In this document: positions 41,749-50,715 of the stretch, in pieces
Position numbering within the stretch: position 1 is the first letter of the stretch
Layout of the letters: each line of letters starts with the position of its first letter
Assembly (NCBI RefSeq): GCF_007830435.1
Contig: NZ_VLLC01000006.1
Location: forward strand, 1-56,393
Reading direction: 5' to 3'
DNA from: Desulfobotulus alkaliphilus
GTDB taxonomy: Bacteria > Desulfobacterota > Desulfobacteria > Desulfobacterales > ASO4-4
DNA: 56,393 nt
Made by a program: the position numbers and the translations under genes
Notes under the pieces: generated by a model
Seen by the model: only the letters and a program-made list of their open reading frames with translations
Database searches by the model: none
Told to the model about the DNA's origin: nothing

Positions 41749-42747
41749 CTATTCTCCGCTTGGCTTCTGGAGTCTCATTTCACGTTTTTCCTCCCGGAAT
41801 TCTCCGGCAAGATTTTCCACAATTTCCGTAACCACAAGTCTCTCCCTCTCTATGGCCGTCACCCTTCCTCCGTGCAGTCCCATATAGGTTCCTTCCGTTA
41901 CCACATACCCCCGGCCTGTGGATTCTTCCACCAGGGCCCGGGGCCCCATGGGAGAACGGACGATGCCAACAAGCTTCAGCTGGCTTAAATCCACCTTCTC
42001 AAGGGGAGTCTGGGGGACACGCCTTTCAGGCCTTTCTTCTCGCCGCTGCTCCACCCTTGGCCTTTCCTGAATAAGGGGCCTGAAAGGATCAATGCGGCCT
42101 TCGGGGTTATAGACAAGCCGTTCGGGAGCTGAAAGCAGTATCTTCTCGCCTGAAATTTCTTCTACCGAAACACCTTCTTCTGAAGTTCCAGATGAATCCA
42201 TCTCTTTTTTTATCAATGTCGCAGTCTTTTCCATGGTTTCCACAGCTTCATTAATTATTTTTTCATCATCCACGGAAGGGACTACCGTATCTTTTACAGG
42301 GCTGGGGACATCCTTCTCCTGCACCGCTTTTTTATCAAAAAGAGCTAAAGTATCCGGATCCTTTTCAGGTTCAGAAGATTTTTTGGACAGATCTTTTTCA
42401 GAAACATCTGGCAAAATCAATGCTTCTGACTCCGGCGTCAGGGAAGTTATCTTCGTTTCATGGGCTTCTTCCAGCGGAGCCTGTATTTTTATTTCTCCAT
42501 CTGCGATATTATCCGCCTCTGAGACAGAAAGCGCCACCGGATCTTTCTCCCCGTATAAAGCACCTTCAGGTCCGATATCTTTTTCATCTTCATGAAAAAT
42601 AATCGTTCTTCTGAGAACCTCAGCCTTTTCAGGTGCAGGGGGTGGCGGAGCTTCCTGTCCGCACCCCAAGGGCAGTGCCAGAAGTACAGTAAGAAGTCCC
42701 AGTCTTCCAGCCCGGAAAAAATATGATCTTTTAAGCTTTTTCATCAT
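41749..42747 (-). CDS. pilP: Type IV pilus inner-membrane lipoprotein PilP
   Basis: The 332-residue lipoprotein (lipobox LPLGC) has a long acidic, low-complexity linker (about residues 30-210, rich in E, K, D and S). A C-terminal PilP domain follows (about 215-320: YNPEGRIDPFRPLI, then LSQLKLVGIVRSPMGPRALV and GTYMGLHGGRVTAIERERLV). PilP links the PilN/PilO inner-membrane complex to the PilQ secretin. The protein is nearly twice the usual PilP length (about 175), owing to the linker. Its ATG overlaps the pilO stop (ATGA). Confidence 0.93.
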   Translation of the reverse strand: MMKKLKRSYFFRAGRLGLLTVLLALPLGCGQEAPPPPAPEKAEVLRRTIIFHEDEKDIGPEGALYGEKDPVALSVSEADNIADGEIKIQAPLEEAHETKITSLTPESEALILPDVSEKDLSKKSSEPEKDPDTLALFDKKAVQEKDVPSPVKDTVVPSVDDEKIINEAVETMEKTATLIKKEMDSSGTSEEGVSVEEISGEKILLSAPERLVYNPEGRIDPFRPLIQERPRVEQRREERPERRVPQTPLEKVDLSQLKLVGIVRSPMGPRALVEESTGRGYVVTEGTYMGLHGGRVTAIERERLVVTEIVENLAGEFREEKREMRLQKPSGE

Positions 42748-43430
42748 CTTCTGCGACCTCCCTGTGCGGGCTGCCCCGATTCAGGTCCCGGTTCCGGTTC
42801 GACAAAACGATAGGTCACGATCTGGCAGCGGGTACGAATAAGCTGCCCCCTGTCCCTGTCAGCCTGACTCTGCAGATCTATCCCCCGTACATTCACCACC
42901 CTGGGCATACGGGCCAGAATATCAAGGAAAGTCACCGTTTCATGGAACCCACCGACCATTTCAACGGATACCGGAATTTCCGCATAAAACTCCCTACGAA
43001 CCTCAGACTCCGGTTTGAACAATAAAAACTCAAGGCCCGCATCCCTGCCGGAAGCAGAGATAGTGGCCAGAAAGAGAGGAATTTCACGCCTTTCCGGAAG
43101 TGCCCGCATGGCTTCCTTAAAGGCCAGCTCCTTTTCTGCCTTTTCTTCCTGCAGGGGTTTAAGCTGACGCAGATCCGTCCTTGCCTTCTGGATACGGCCC
43201 TCCACCCTGCGGGTATCCTCAGCTATTTTTGTAAGCTCCTGCACTTTAGGAAGATAGATAAAATAAAAAAAGCCTCCGCAAAGCAGGGTGATGGTGATGG
43301 CAACCACCAGAATACGCTGGGGACGGGTCAGGGCATTGATCTTTGCCATAAGAGGTTCCAGTTGAGCAGACAGGGCTTGTACCTGTTCATTCAGACGTCC
43401 CTCTTTTTTTTGATTCTGATCATCTGTCAT
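42744..43430 (-). CDS. pilO: Type IV pilus assembly protein PilO
   Basis: The 228-residue bitopic inner-membrane protein has one helix (ILVVAITITLLCGGFFYFIY), a coiled coil (about 65-110, TKIAEDTRRVEGRIQKARTD) and a C-terminal ferredoxin-like periplasmic domain (AEIPVSVEMVGGFHETVTFL, RVVNVRGIDL). PilO pairs with PilN in the alignment subcomplex. It starts 36 bases after pilN and overlaps pilP by 4 bases. Confidence 0.94.
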   Translation of the reverse strand: MTDDQNQKKEGRLNEQVQALSAQLEPLMAKINALTRPQRILVVAITITLLCGGFFYFIYLPKVQELTKIAEDTRRVEGRIQKARTDLRQLKPLQEEKAEKELAFKEAMRALPERREIPLFLATISASGRDAGLEFLLFKPESEVRREFYAEIPVSVEMVGGFHETVTFLDILARMPRVVNVRGIDLQSQADRDRGQLIRTRCQIVTYRFVEPEPGPESGQPAQGGRRR

Positions 43431-43466
43431 GGCTGTTTACCTTTTTGATTATGGGCGCATAGTTCC

Positions 43467-44003
43467 TCATTTCTGACACACCAGAGAAAAAGACCGCAGG
43501 GCAATATTTCCCTGCATCTGCTGCCTGACACTTTCAAGGCTTACCGATGAGAAAAAACCACTTTTTTCAAGATTGGTCATAAAATCCGCAACGGTCGTAT
43601 CATCCAGCGCCAGACCTGCCATGCGGACACTCCCTCCATCTTCCTTAAAATTCAACAGCCACATCCGCTGGGGTACCACCGCTTCCGTCAGTGCCTCAAA
43701 AATTTCCACGGATCCCCGTCGGCCTGTTTCCAGAGATTCAAGGACACCCAGCTTCTGCTCCAGAAGCTCAAGCTCCCGACGGATCACCCCCACCTCTCTT
43801 GCCTGATTTTCGAGATTCCTTGCCTCTGTCTGAAGCCTTGCAAGGTTGTCACGCCCCTCTTTCACCTGGGTATCCATACGTTTATAGACAACGCCCATCA
43901 CAAGAAAAACCAGCACCAGAGAAAGCATAAAAATTGAAACCTGCCTGCGGATGTTCTCTTTTTTTCTTGCGGTTCTGAAGGGGAGAAGATTAATTTTTAT
44001 CAT
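43467..44003 (-). CDS. pilN: Type IV pilus assembly protein PilN
   Basis: The 178-residue protein starts MIKINLLPFRTARKKENIRR. The INLLP motif is the cytoplasmic tail known to bind PilM. One membrane helix, a coiled coil (RDNLARLQTEARNLENQARE) and a PilN fold with MWLLNFKEDGGSVRMAGLAL follow. Its ATG overlaps the pilM stop (ATGA), so the two are translationally coupled. Confidence 0.95.
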   Translation of the reverse strand: MIKINLLPFRTARKKENIRRQVSIFMLSLVLVFLVMGVVYKRMDTQVKEGRDNLARLQTEARNLENQAREVGVIRRELELLEQKLGVLESLETGRRGSVEIFEALTEAVVPQRMWLLNFKEDGGSVRMAGLALDDTTVADFMTNLEKSGFFSSVSLESVRQQMQGNIALRSFSLVCQK

Positions 44004-45055
44004 TTGTCTTCCACCTTTCTCAGGGCCAGCCCCATGACAACGGCCGCCTGCGGAGCCATTTTACGCAAAGTCTCAGCATCCAACTTGCCAGAATCCACCT
44101 GCACAGCTCCAAAGGGGTCCAGCAGCAAGACCTCAGCTCCGCTCTGCACGGAGAGTGCATCCACAAAGGTTTCCAGATACCCCCCACCACCGGAAAGCAC
44201 CATCTTTTCCACCCGTTCCCCCGGATAGGTTGAATAAAAGAAATCCAGGGCCCTTCCAATTTCCGTACACCATTGACCGACCACCTGCCCTACAGCACCC
44301 AGATACTCATCCTCGGGCATTTTCTCTCCGCCCGAAGCAAGCTTCAAAGCCTCGGCATCCTCTTCACTGCACCCCGTAAAGGCCCGGATTCTCGAATTAA
44401 TCTGCCTGCAGCCCAGGGAAACATCCCGCATAAAAACAGAGTCCCCGTCCTTGATTATATTCAGGGACATTTTAGCGGCGCCCACATTCAAAAGGACCAC
44501 CTCTTCCGAAGTGATCCCATGGACAGCTTCATAAACATTCTGAACCGCCAGAGCATCCACATCCACAACACAGGGAGTCAGCCCGGCAAGCTCAGCAACC
44601 TCCACATACTGGTTCACAAGCTCTTTTTTTGCAGCCACAAGCAGAATATTCAGATGCTCAGGATTCTGGGAACTGGGACCCATCACCTGAAAATCCATAC
44701 GGATATCCTTGATGTCAAAGGGAATATACTGCTCAGCCTCCACAAGGATACTTTTCTGCAGCGCCTCTTCCTCCATGGCAGGCATGGTAATCTTTTTCAC
44801 AATGGCAGAATACCCGCCAATGGAAAGGGCAACCTTATCATTACGGATGCCGTAAAGGGAAAAAAGCTCCCGGATCACACCAGCCACATATTCAGGATCC
44901 CGGATAAGGCCATCTTCAATGGCCCCGGCTTTTAAATCCATGGTCCCAAAACGTTTCAGGATTCGCCCCTTTTTGGAGTCAAGAATTTCTGCGGCCTTGA
45001 CCATGGAGGAACCAATATCCAGCCCCACAAGATGATTTGTCTTTGAAAACAGCAT
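44000..45055 (-). CDS. pilM: Type IV pilus actin-like ATPase PilM
   Basis: The 351-residue cytosolic protein has an actin/FtsA-like fold: LVGLDIGSSMVKAAEI (phosphate 1), VVLLNVGAAKMSLNIIKDGD (phosphate 2) and VEKMVLSGGGGYLETFVDAL (adenosine loop). PilM binds ATP and the PilN tail. First gene of pilMNOPQ here. AAAGG precedes the ATG. Upstream is a 525-base intergenic region shared with the divergent kinase gene. Confidence 0.95.
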   Translation of the reverse strand: MLFSKTNHLVGLDIGSSMVKAAEILDSKKGRILKRFGTMDLKAGAIEDGLIRDPEYVAGVIRELFSLYGIRNDKVALSIGGYSAIVKKITMPAMEEEALQKSILVEAEQYIPFDIKDIRMDFQVMGPSSQNPEHLNILLVAAKKELVNQYVEVAELAGLTPCVVDVDALAVQNVYEAVHGITSEEVVLLNVGAAKMSLNIIKDGDSVFMRDVSLGCRQINSRIRAFTGCSEEDAEALKLASGGEKMPEDEYLGAVGQVVGQWCTEIGRALDFFYSTYPGERVEKMVLSGGGGYLETFVDALSVQSGAEVLLLDPFGAVQVDSGKLDAETLRKMAPQAAVVMGLALRKVEDK

Positions 45056-45580
45056 GGCAGCCTTTCTTATCCGAATTTTTTACAGAATAATTTCAATGTT
45101 CAGGTCCTGTACTCAGGGAAAAACCTTCAGATACAAGGCCTTTGACAACTACGGAGAAACCTGCCGACTGAACCCGGATATACGAACAGCAACAATGATT
45201 GTTCTGTATTTTTCAGACAAAACAACGTTTAAGTCAATATTTTTTATGTTTTTCACGTCTTTTTTCATGCACAGCCAAAATCCGACAGGATGAAAAGACA
45301 GAACAACCTCACAGTCGAACAGGTTATTTTGGAGCAAATTTCGGACCACATCAAAAAACATGCCCATAATAATTTCTTCAAATCCTTTGGATCATAAGGG
45401 TTGGCGGACAAACCAGCCCTATCCTTTCCATCATTCCAGGCCCCGCCCCATTCACAACTGACATATTTTGTATTTTTTTGACAAAATATGCCAAAATCAC
45501 TCCTTGAGCTTCCCTCAAAAATCTTTTACACTTTCCTAAGTACCATCCGTAGCCTCAACCCCATACCAAAACAGGAATGC
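45056..45580. promoter_or_regulatory. Divergent control region between pilM and the sensor kinase
   Basis: This stretch holds two notable palindromes: AACAATGATTGTT at 45191-45203 (perfect around a central G), and CATATTTTG (45462-45470) / CAAAATATG (45482-45490), a perfect 9-bp pair with an 11-base spacer. I found no good sigma-54 (GG-N10-GC) site for the adjacent response regulator by eye. An in-frame ATG at 45488 exists but lacks a ribosome-binding site. Confidence 0.5.
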
Positions 45581-47047
45581 ATGAACAGCTTTAAACTCAT
45601 TTCCGCTCCGGAACCGCCTTCTTCCCTGAAAAAAACGTCCCCGCGGCAATCCTTTACCCTTGTAAAATATTTTACCCTGAGCAGTCTTATTCTCATGTTC
45701 AGCGGTGCCATCATTCTTTCCACCCTGCACACCCATCTGGTACGCAACCTTTTGATTGAAAAAAGCGAAGAATATGGAAATCTCCTGATAGAAAACCTCA
45801 ACCATCAGATTTTCATGCAGTTTCTTATTCCCGTTTACTTTCAGTTCGGCCAGATCCAGCTCAAGGATCCGGAACAGTTCCAGCGCATGGACAATGTGGT
45901 CCGGAACACGCTGCACAGCTTTCAGGCAGACATGGTTAACATCTATGATTTGGACAATGTCATATCCTACAGCTTTAACACTGAAATCATAGGAGAAAAA
46001 AACCTAGGCGGTGCCGGATATGAAAAAGCCATGCAGGGAGAATCCACCACATCCTTTATACAGATTGGCAACCAGTGGGAAATGCTTTTCCGCATTCCGA
46101 GGGTCACACGGATAACCACCTTTGCCCCCCTCCGCATGGAAGATACCACATCCTCCCTTTCCGGCCCAATCATAGGCGTTGTTGAAATTGTACAGAATGT
46201 CTCTGAAGACTACAAAAAAATTTTCCGCTTGCAACTGCTTGTCATTATGACAAGTTCCCTTGTCATGGGCTTTCTTTTTCTAATCCTCAGAAGCATTGTC
46301 AAACATGGAGAACGCATCCTCGAAGAAAGAAACGAAGAGCAGCTCCGGCTGAAGGAAGAAGTCAACCGGAACCGCCACCTTTCAGCCCTTGGTGAAATGA
46401 CAGCGGCCATCTCCCATGAAATCAGAAATCCCCTTGGCATCATCCGGAGTTCTGCGGAACTGCTGCAGACAAAAATGAACCGGCTGGAGCCCGGCAACAC
46501 CATTGCAGACATCATTGTTGAAGAATCCACACGTATGAATGCCATCATTACGGATTTTCTGACCTACGCCCGGCCAAGAAGCATGTCTCCGGGGCCTTGC
46601 AACGTCTTTGATATCCTAAATAAAAACAAACTTTTTTTAAGCAACGAACTAAAATACGGCCACTTTGACCTTCACATTTACTGTGCTCCTAAAGTACCCG
46701 GCATCATTGCAGATCCGGACATGCTCTACCAGGCCTTCCTAAACTTGATCCTCAATGCCATGCAGGCCATGCCCGATGGCGGCAAAATAAATATCTCCAT
46801 CCTGAACGGCCCCGGCAGCATACATATTCTCTTTGAAGACAGGGGACCGGGGATTCAGGAGCATATTCTTGACAAAATCAGGGAACCATTTTTCACTACA
46901 AAGGAAAAAGGAACCGGCCTTGGGCTGGGTATTGTGGAAAAAATCATTGCAGCCCACGGCGGAAAAATGGAAATCAGCAACCGGCAGGAAGGCGGCGTCC
47001 GGGTCAAAATATCCCTTCCATCAACAGAATCCGCAGAAACCGCCTGA
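45581..47047 (+). CDS. Membrane sensor histidine kinase (PilS/AtoS/ZraS type)
   Basis: The 488-residue kinase has two membrane helices (about residues 30-52 and 225-245) enclosing a roughly 170-residue periplasmic sensor. The cytoplasmic part has H-box SALGEMTAAISHEIRNPLGI, N-box LNLILNAMQAMPDGG, G1 FEDRGPGIQ, F-box EPFFTTKEKG and G2 GTGLGLGIV. It autophosphorylates on His and passes phosphate to the response regulator encoded 12 bases downstream. The ATG at 45581 was chosen because AGGAA lies just upstream. It is divergent from the pil operon, as pilS/pilR-like pairs often lie near pilus genes, but the target genes are unproven. Confidence 0.92.
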   Translation: MNSFKLISAPEPPSSLKKTSPRQSFTLVKYFTLSSLILMFSGAIILSTLHTHLVRNLLIEKSEEYGNLLIENLNHQIFMQFLIPVYFQFGQIQLKDPEQFQRMDNVVRNTLHSFQADMVNIYDLDNVISYSFNTEIIGEKNLGGAGYEKAMQGESTTSFIQIGNQWEMLFRIPRVTRITTFAPLRMEDTTSSLSGPIIGVVEIVQNVSEDYKKIFRLQLLVIMTSSLVMGFLFLILRSIVKHGERILEERNEEQLRLKEEVNRNRHLSALGEMTAAISHEIRNPLGIIRSSAELLQTKMNRLEPGNTIADIIVEESTRMNAIITDFLTYARPRSMSPGPCNVFDILNKNKLFLSNELKYGHFDLHIYCAPKVPGIIADPDMLYQAFLNLILNAMQAMPDGGKINISILNGPGSIHILFEDRGPGIQEHILDKIREPFFTTKEKGTGLGLGIVEKIIAAHGGKMEISNRQEGGVRVKISLPSTESAETA

Positions 47048-47059
47048 GAGGAACACAGC

Positions 47060-48451
47060 ATGGAAACCGTTCTCATTGTGGACGATGAAAAAAACTACCC
47101 CCTCATCCTAAGCGCCATCCTTGAAGAAGAAGGCTATGAAACCCTCAGGGCAAACTCAGGGGAGGAGGCTCTCGGTCTTCTGGGAGAATCCGGAGTGGAC
47201 CTTGTCCTGACGGATATGCGGATGCCGGGCATGGACGGAATTTCCCTGCTCCGCGCCATAAAAGAAAAACAGCCGGACCTGCCCGTCATTATGATGACAG
47301 CCCACGGAACCGTGGAAAAGGCTGTGGAAGCCATGCAGCTGGGTGCCTACACCTATATTCTCAAACCCTTTGAAAACAAGACCCTGAAACAGCATGTATC
47401 CAAGGCCATGGATCTCTACCGGGTGGTGCTGGAAAACCGCAGACTGAGGGATATGGTGGCAGACCGCTTCTCCTTTTCAAAGCTCATTGGTAAAAGCGAA
47501 GCCATGCAGAAAATCTACGCCACCATCCGGAAAGTAGCCCCCTCAACGGCAACCATACTCATTGAGGGAGAATCCGGTACAGGAAAAGAACTGGTCGCAA
47601 GGGCGCTGCACTTCAACAGCCCCAGAAAAGACCAGCCCTTTGTGGCGGTCAACTGCTCGGCTCTTGCGGAAAATCTTCTGGAATCCGAGCTTTTCGGCCA
47701 TGAAAAGGGTGCCTTCACCGGAGCCGCAGCCATGAGAAAAGGACGCTTTGAACTGGCCCATGGAGGCACCCTCTTTCTCGATGAAATAGGTGAAATCAGT
47801 CCGCAGATGCAGGTGAAACTCCTCCGCGTTCTCCAGGAAAAAATCATAGAAAGGGTTGGCGGCAGCAAAGCCATTGCCGTGGACTTCCGCCTGATGGCAG
47901 CAACCAATAAAACCCTTAAAAACGAAGTTATTAAAGGGGTTTTCAGGGAAGACCTCTATTATCGCCTCAACGTTGTCCACCTTCAGATCCCGCCACTTCG
48001 GGAAAGGGATAACGACATTCTTCTGCTGGCCCAGGCCTTTTTGCAGAAATTTTCCAGCCAGCGTACAGACAGCCAGCCCCTTTCCGGTATCAGCCCGGAC
48101 TGCGGGAAACAGCTTCTTGCCTACCCCTGGCCCGGAAATGTGCGACAGCTGGAAAACGTCATGGAAAGGGCCGTGCTGCTGTCTGCAGGTCCCCAGATCC
48201 AGCCGGAAGATCTCCCGGCAGAGATCCGTGAATCCAGCAGCGGCCAGCCCGGCATGTCCCTTGTGCTTCAGGAAGGCACCCTCAGCGAAACCCTTGCCCA
48301 TGTAGAAAAGGAACTGATCGAGCGGGCCCTGAAAGCCGCCTCCCACATTCAGGCCCATGCGGCGGCCCGTCTGGGTATCACCAAAAGCGGGCTGCACCAG
48401 AAAATAAAAAAGTACAAGATTGATCTGACCAGAGCCGAAGGTACGGAATAA
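47060..48451 (+). CDS. Sigma-54-dependent response regulator (NtrC/PilR family)
   Basis: The 463-residue activator has a receiver domain (D8, D9, phospho-acceptor D52 in LTDMRMPGMDG, Lys in YILKP). An AAA+ domain carries Walker A GESGTGKE, the sigma-54 contact loop GAFTGA, Walker B GGTLFLDEIGEI and the R-finger region FREDLYYRLNVV. A C-terminal Fis-type HTH follows (HAAARLGITKSGLHQKIKKY). It activates RNA polymerase holding sigma-54 when phosphorylated by the kinase just upstream. GAGAGG precedes the ATG. A candidate bidirectional terminator lies at 48803-48840. Confidence 0.96.
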   Translation: METVLIVDDEKNYPLILSAILEEEGYETLRANSGEEALGLLGESGVDLVLTDMRMPGMDGISLLRAIKEKQPDLPVIMMTAHGTVEKAVEAMQLGAYTYILKPFENKTLKQHVSKAMDLYRVVLENRRLRDMVADRFSFSKLIGKSEAMQKIYATIRKVAPSTATILIEGESGTGKELVARALHFNSPRKDQPFVAVNCSALAENLLESELFGHEKGAFTGAAAMRKGRFELAHGGTLFLDEIGEISPQMQVKLLRVLQEKIIERVGGSKAIAVDFRLMAATNKTLKNEVIKGVFREDLYYRLNVVHLQIPPLRERDNDILLLAQAFLQKFSSQRTDSQPLSGISPDCGKQLLAYPWPGNVRQLENVMERAVLLSAGPQIQPEDLPAEIRESSSGQPGMSLVLQEGTLSETLAHVEKELIERALKAASHIQAHAAARLGITKSGLHQKIKKYKIDLTRAEGTE

Positions 48452-48731
48452 GGCTGTTGTCAGAGCATGGCGCAAGCAGACATTTTAATGGGACAGACCT
48501 GAAGGCCTGTTCCGCTTATTTTCCACAAACGGTATCCACTCCGGATTTCCACATGCATACAATGCCCCAGGAAGGTTCAAAAAAATGAACCTGCAAAAAA
48601 GCATAAATATCAAAACCATACACTGACAATGTCCCGACAGGCAAAATATAAAGTTAATCTTTATGAACCTTTTGGATCCAGGGCCTCTACCCCAAAAACA
48701 AACCCAAAACCATAAACACCTGAACAAACAA

Positions 48732-48764
48732 CAAAAAAGCCGAGCCACAAAATATGGCACGGCT
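48732..48764 (-). terminator. Minus-strand terminator
   Basis: AGCCGAGCC (48738-48746) pairs with GGCACGGCT (48756-48764) at 8 of 9 positions. On the minus strand six T follow. It serves the minus-strand rimO-to-YfgM-like operon, or an unseen small RNA. Confidence 0.65.
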
Positions 48765-48802
48765 CTTGCTTTATAAAAACACAACAAACAGCCATTCTCC
48801 AG

Positions 48803-48840
48803 GAAAAACGGACCGACTGACCCCGGTCCGTTTTCTTTTT
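48803..48840. terminator. Bidirectional terminator
   Basis: ACGGACC (48808-48814) and GGTCCGT (48825-48831) form a 7-bp GC-rich stem. TTTTCTTTTT follows on the plus strand and five T on the minus strand. It separates the two converging transcription units. Confidence 0.75.
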
Positions 48841-48967
48841 CTGCAAATCAGATATGCCCCATACCCCAAAAAACATCATTTCAACACAAACAATGCAGCT
48901 TCTGGCAAGGTGCAAGGGCTCCCGGAAGCTGCATGCAGGCAATTCATAGCATAAAAAATTCAAACCC

Positions 48968-49636
48968 TTAAAAAAGCCGGGTCTCTCTGTAGGGGGAATC
49001 CGGGTACTGATCCAGCATACGCTCAAATGCTGCCCGGCTTTTATCCATGGCACCCAGTTCGGCCTCCAGACGGGCTACGTGGAAAAGGGCCGATTCCTGC
49101 AAAAAGAAATCCTTTTCCGAAGAAACGCTTTTGAAGTCGGCAAGGGCAGAAACCTTATCCCCCAGATGAAGATGCACATGGGCCCGTTCCCATACCACAA
49201 GGCGCCCCAGAATTCTGTCTTTTCCGAGTACAGAAAAAGCCAGATTATAGGCATCCAAAGCTGCGGCCGCATCACCGCCATCAAAAAGCATACGGCCCTC
49301 ATAAATATGGGCAATGCGTCCGGCAAGGGTAGAAGGCCGGGATTCCCGGATATTTCTTATTTCCTGAATCAGGGCAGGCGAACTGCCATTTTCTGTCAGT
49401 TCTGCGGTCTGGAGAACAATCCCCAGCCTTGCGGAAGCATCCCTTTCCGCACTCACCTTCCAGCCCCAGTAGCCAAGGCCTGCAGACAGGGTTAAAACCA
49501 GTGCAAGCCCTGCCGTTACCAGCAGCCGTTTATGCACATAACAGAAATCCCAGACACGGGTAAAAAAACGGGCCATGGGATCATCCTGAATCATATCAAT
49601 GGGTATTTTCGGTACATTGCTGTTTTTCTCTTCCAT
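48968..49636 (-). CDS. YfgM-like membrane-anchored TPR protein
   Basis: The 222-residue protein has a cytoplasmic N-tail, one membrane helix (LLVTAGLALVLTLSAGLGYWGW, about residues 38-60) and a periplasmic helical region with TPR-like repeats (GDAAAALDAYNLAFSVLGKD, AALFHVARLEAELGAMD-type segment, then AAFERMLDQYPDSPYRETRL). This layout matches YfgM/DUF2659-type proteins, which assist export or chaperoning at the Sec translocon in E. coli. The ATG at 49636 has GAGGAG 8 bases upstream; a TTG three bases earlier is the alternative. Last gene of the minus-strand group, 12 bases after the kinase gene. Confidence 0.8.
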   Translation of the reverse strand: MEEKNSNVPKIPIDMIQDDPMARFFTRVWDFCYVHKRLLVTAGLALVLTLSAGLGYWGWKVSAERDASARLGIVLQTAELTENGSSPALIQEIRNIRESRPSTLAGRIAHIYEGRMLFDGGDAAAALDAYNLAFSVLGKDRILGRLVVWERAHVHLHLGDKVSALADFKSVSSEKDFFLQESALFHVARLEAELGAMDKSRAAFERMLDQYPDSPYRETRLF

Positions 49637-49648
49637 CAACTTTTCTCC

Positions 49649-50680
49649 TCAGGAACCGGAAGGGGACAGGCTGTCCCCGGGGGATAAGAAACGGGATGCG
49701 ATCCGTGACCATCCGGCCTCCGGAATCTGCGCCCCCACCACACAACAGACTTCATACCCACAGGCGGATGCCAGATTACCGCAACGCTCCATGGGCCAGT
49801 CCTCAACGAGTCCATGCAAAAAGCCTGCCGCCCAAAGATCTCCGGCTCCTGTCGTATCCCTTACCCCTTGCCCTGCACAGGCATCAATGACCCAGCTTTC
49901 ATGGCCCATACGGATACGGCTCCCTTCACTGCCCAGCTTCAGCACCGCAAGGCCCACCTCCGATGCCATGGCTTCCAGTGCCTTATCAGGATCCGAATGC
50001 CCCGTATAGGCCTTTGCCTCATCCTCATTGGCAATGAGAATATCCACATATTCCGGAATAACCCTGTGCAGGAGTTCCGGCGCAGCCTCAACCACGGTAA
50101 AACTGGCCAGATCCATGGCTGTCACAGCACCCGCCTTCCTTGCCTTCTCCAGCACGGCAAGCCCCAGCTCCGGGTTGAAAAAAAGATAGCCTTCCATAAA
50201 TACAACAGCCGCCATGGAAAAAAACTCTTCGGAAAGATCCGCAGGCGTCAGCTCCGAAGAGGCTCCCAGAAAGGTGAACATGGAACGCTGGGCATCGGGG
50301 GTGATGATGGAAAGGACGCGGCCCGACGGGGTTGCCGACGTGGAGAGAACAGGCAGCACCCCCGAAATCCTCAGGGAAGATTCAAAGGCCTCACCCGTAG
50401 CGTCCATCCCCCGTTTTCCCATAAAAACGGCATCGCCCCCCAGCCGTGCAAGACCCTGAATGGCATTACAGGCAGCACCTCCGGGCACAATTTCCTTATC
50501 CTGCGGAACCTTTTCCAGACACCCGTCCAGAAACTCCGATGCCACAAGGGTCATCCCGCCCTTTATATCACTGATACCGTACAAAATCTCATCGGAAGTC
50601 TGCACCAGAATATCCGTGAGGGCCGAGCCAACCCCCAGCACCTTTTTACCCCTGGCCCTTATGCGGCCTCTCAGATCCAT
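49649..50680 (-). CDS. PfkB-family carbohydrate/nucleoside kinase
   Basis: The 343-residue kinase has the ribokinase fold. The N-terminal signature region is GGAACNAIQGLARLGGDAVF. The C-terminal signature is GVRDTTGAGDLWAAGFLHG, with GAGD carrying the catalytic Asp. Overall sequence (VLGVGSALTDILVQ, DLASFTVVEAAPELL, DILIANEDEAKAYTGH) resembles adenosine-kinase-like members, but the substrate cannot be fixed from sequence. The start ATG has AGGCAGGGAAC upstream. It lies between the SH3 protein and the YfgM-like protein with short gaps, so it is co-transcribed with envelope genes. Confidence 0.88.
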   Translation of the reverse strand: MDLRGRIRARGKKVLGVGSALTDILVQTSDEILYGISDIKGGMTLVASEFLDGCLEKVPQDKEIVPGGAACNAIQGLARLGGDAVFMGKRGMDATGEAFESSLRISGVLPVLSTSATPSGRVLSIITPDAQRSMFTFLGASSELTPADLSEEFFSMAAVVFMEGYLFFNPELGLAVLEKARKAGAVTAMDLASFTVVEAAPELLHRVIPEYVDILIANEDEAKAYTGHSDPDKALEAMASEVGLAVLKLGSEGSRIRMGHESWVIDACAGQGVRDTTGAGDLWAAGFLHGLVEDWPMERCGNLASACGYEVCCVVGAQIPEAGWSRIASRFLSPGDSLSPSGS

Positions 50681-50715
50681 GTTCCCTGCCTTTCATTAAA
50701 AAAAACAATCCCCCA

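Larger units (their letters stand above)
48452..48967. other. Gene-free convergent stretch with several hairpins
   Basis: It contains a weak hairpin GGGACAGACC/GGCCTGTTCC at 48490-48513 just after the regulator gene, two terminators (own entries), and an 11-bp hairpin GCAGCTTCTGG (48894-48904) / CCGGAAGCTGC (48923-48933) without a T-run. No coding frame is convincing. A small RNA between the terminators cannot be excluded. Confidence 0.45.
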
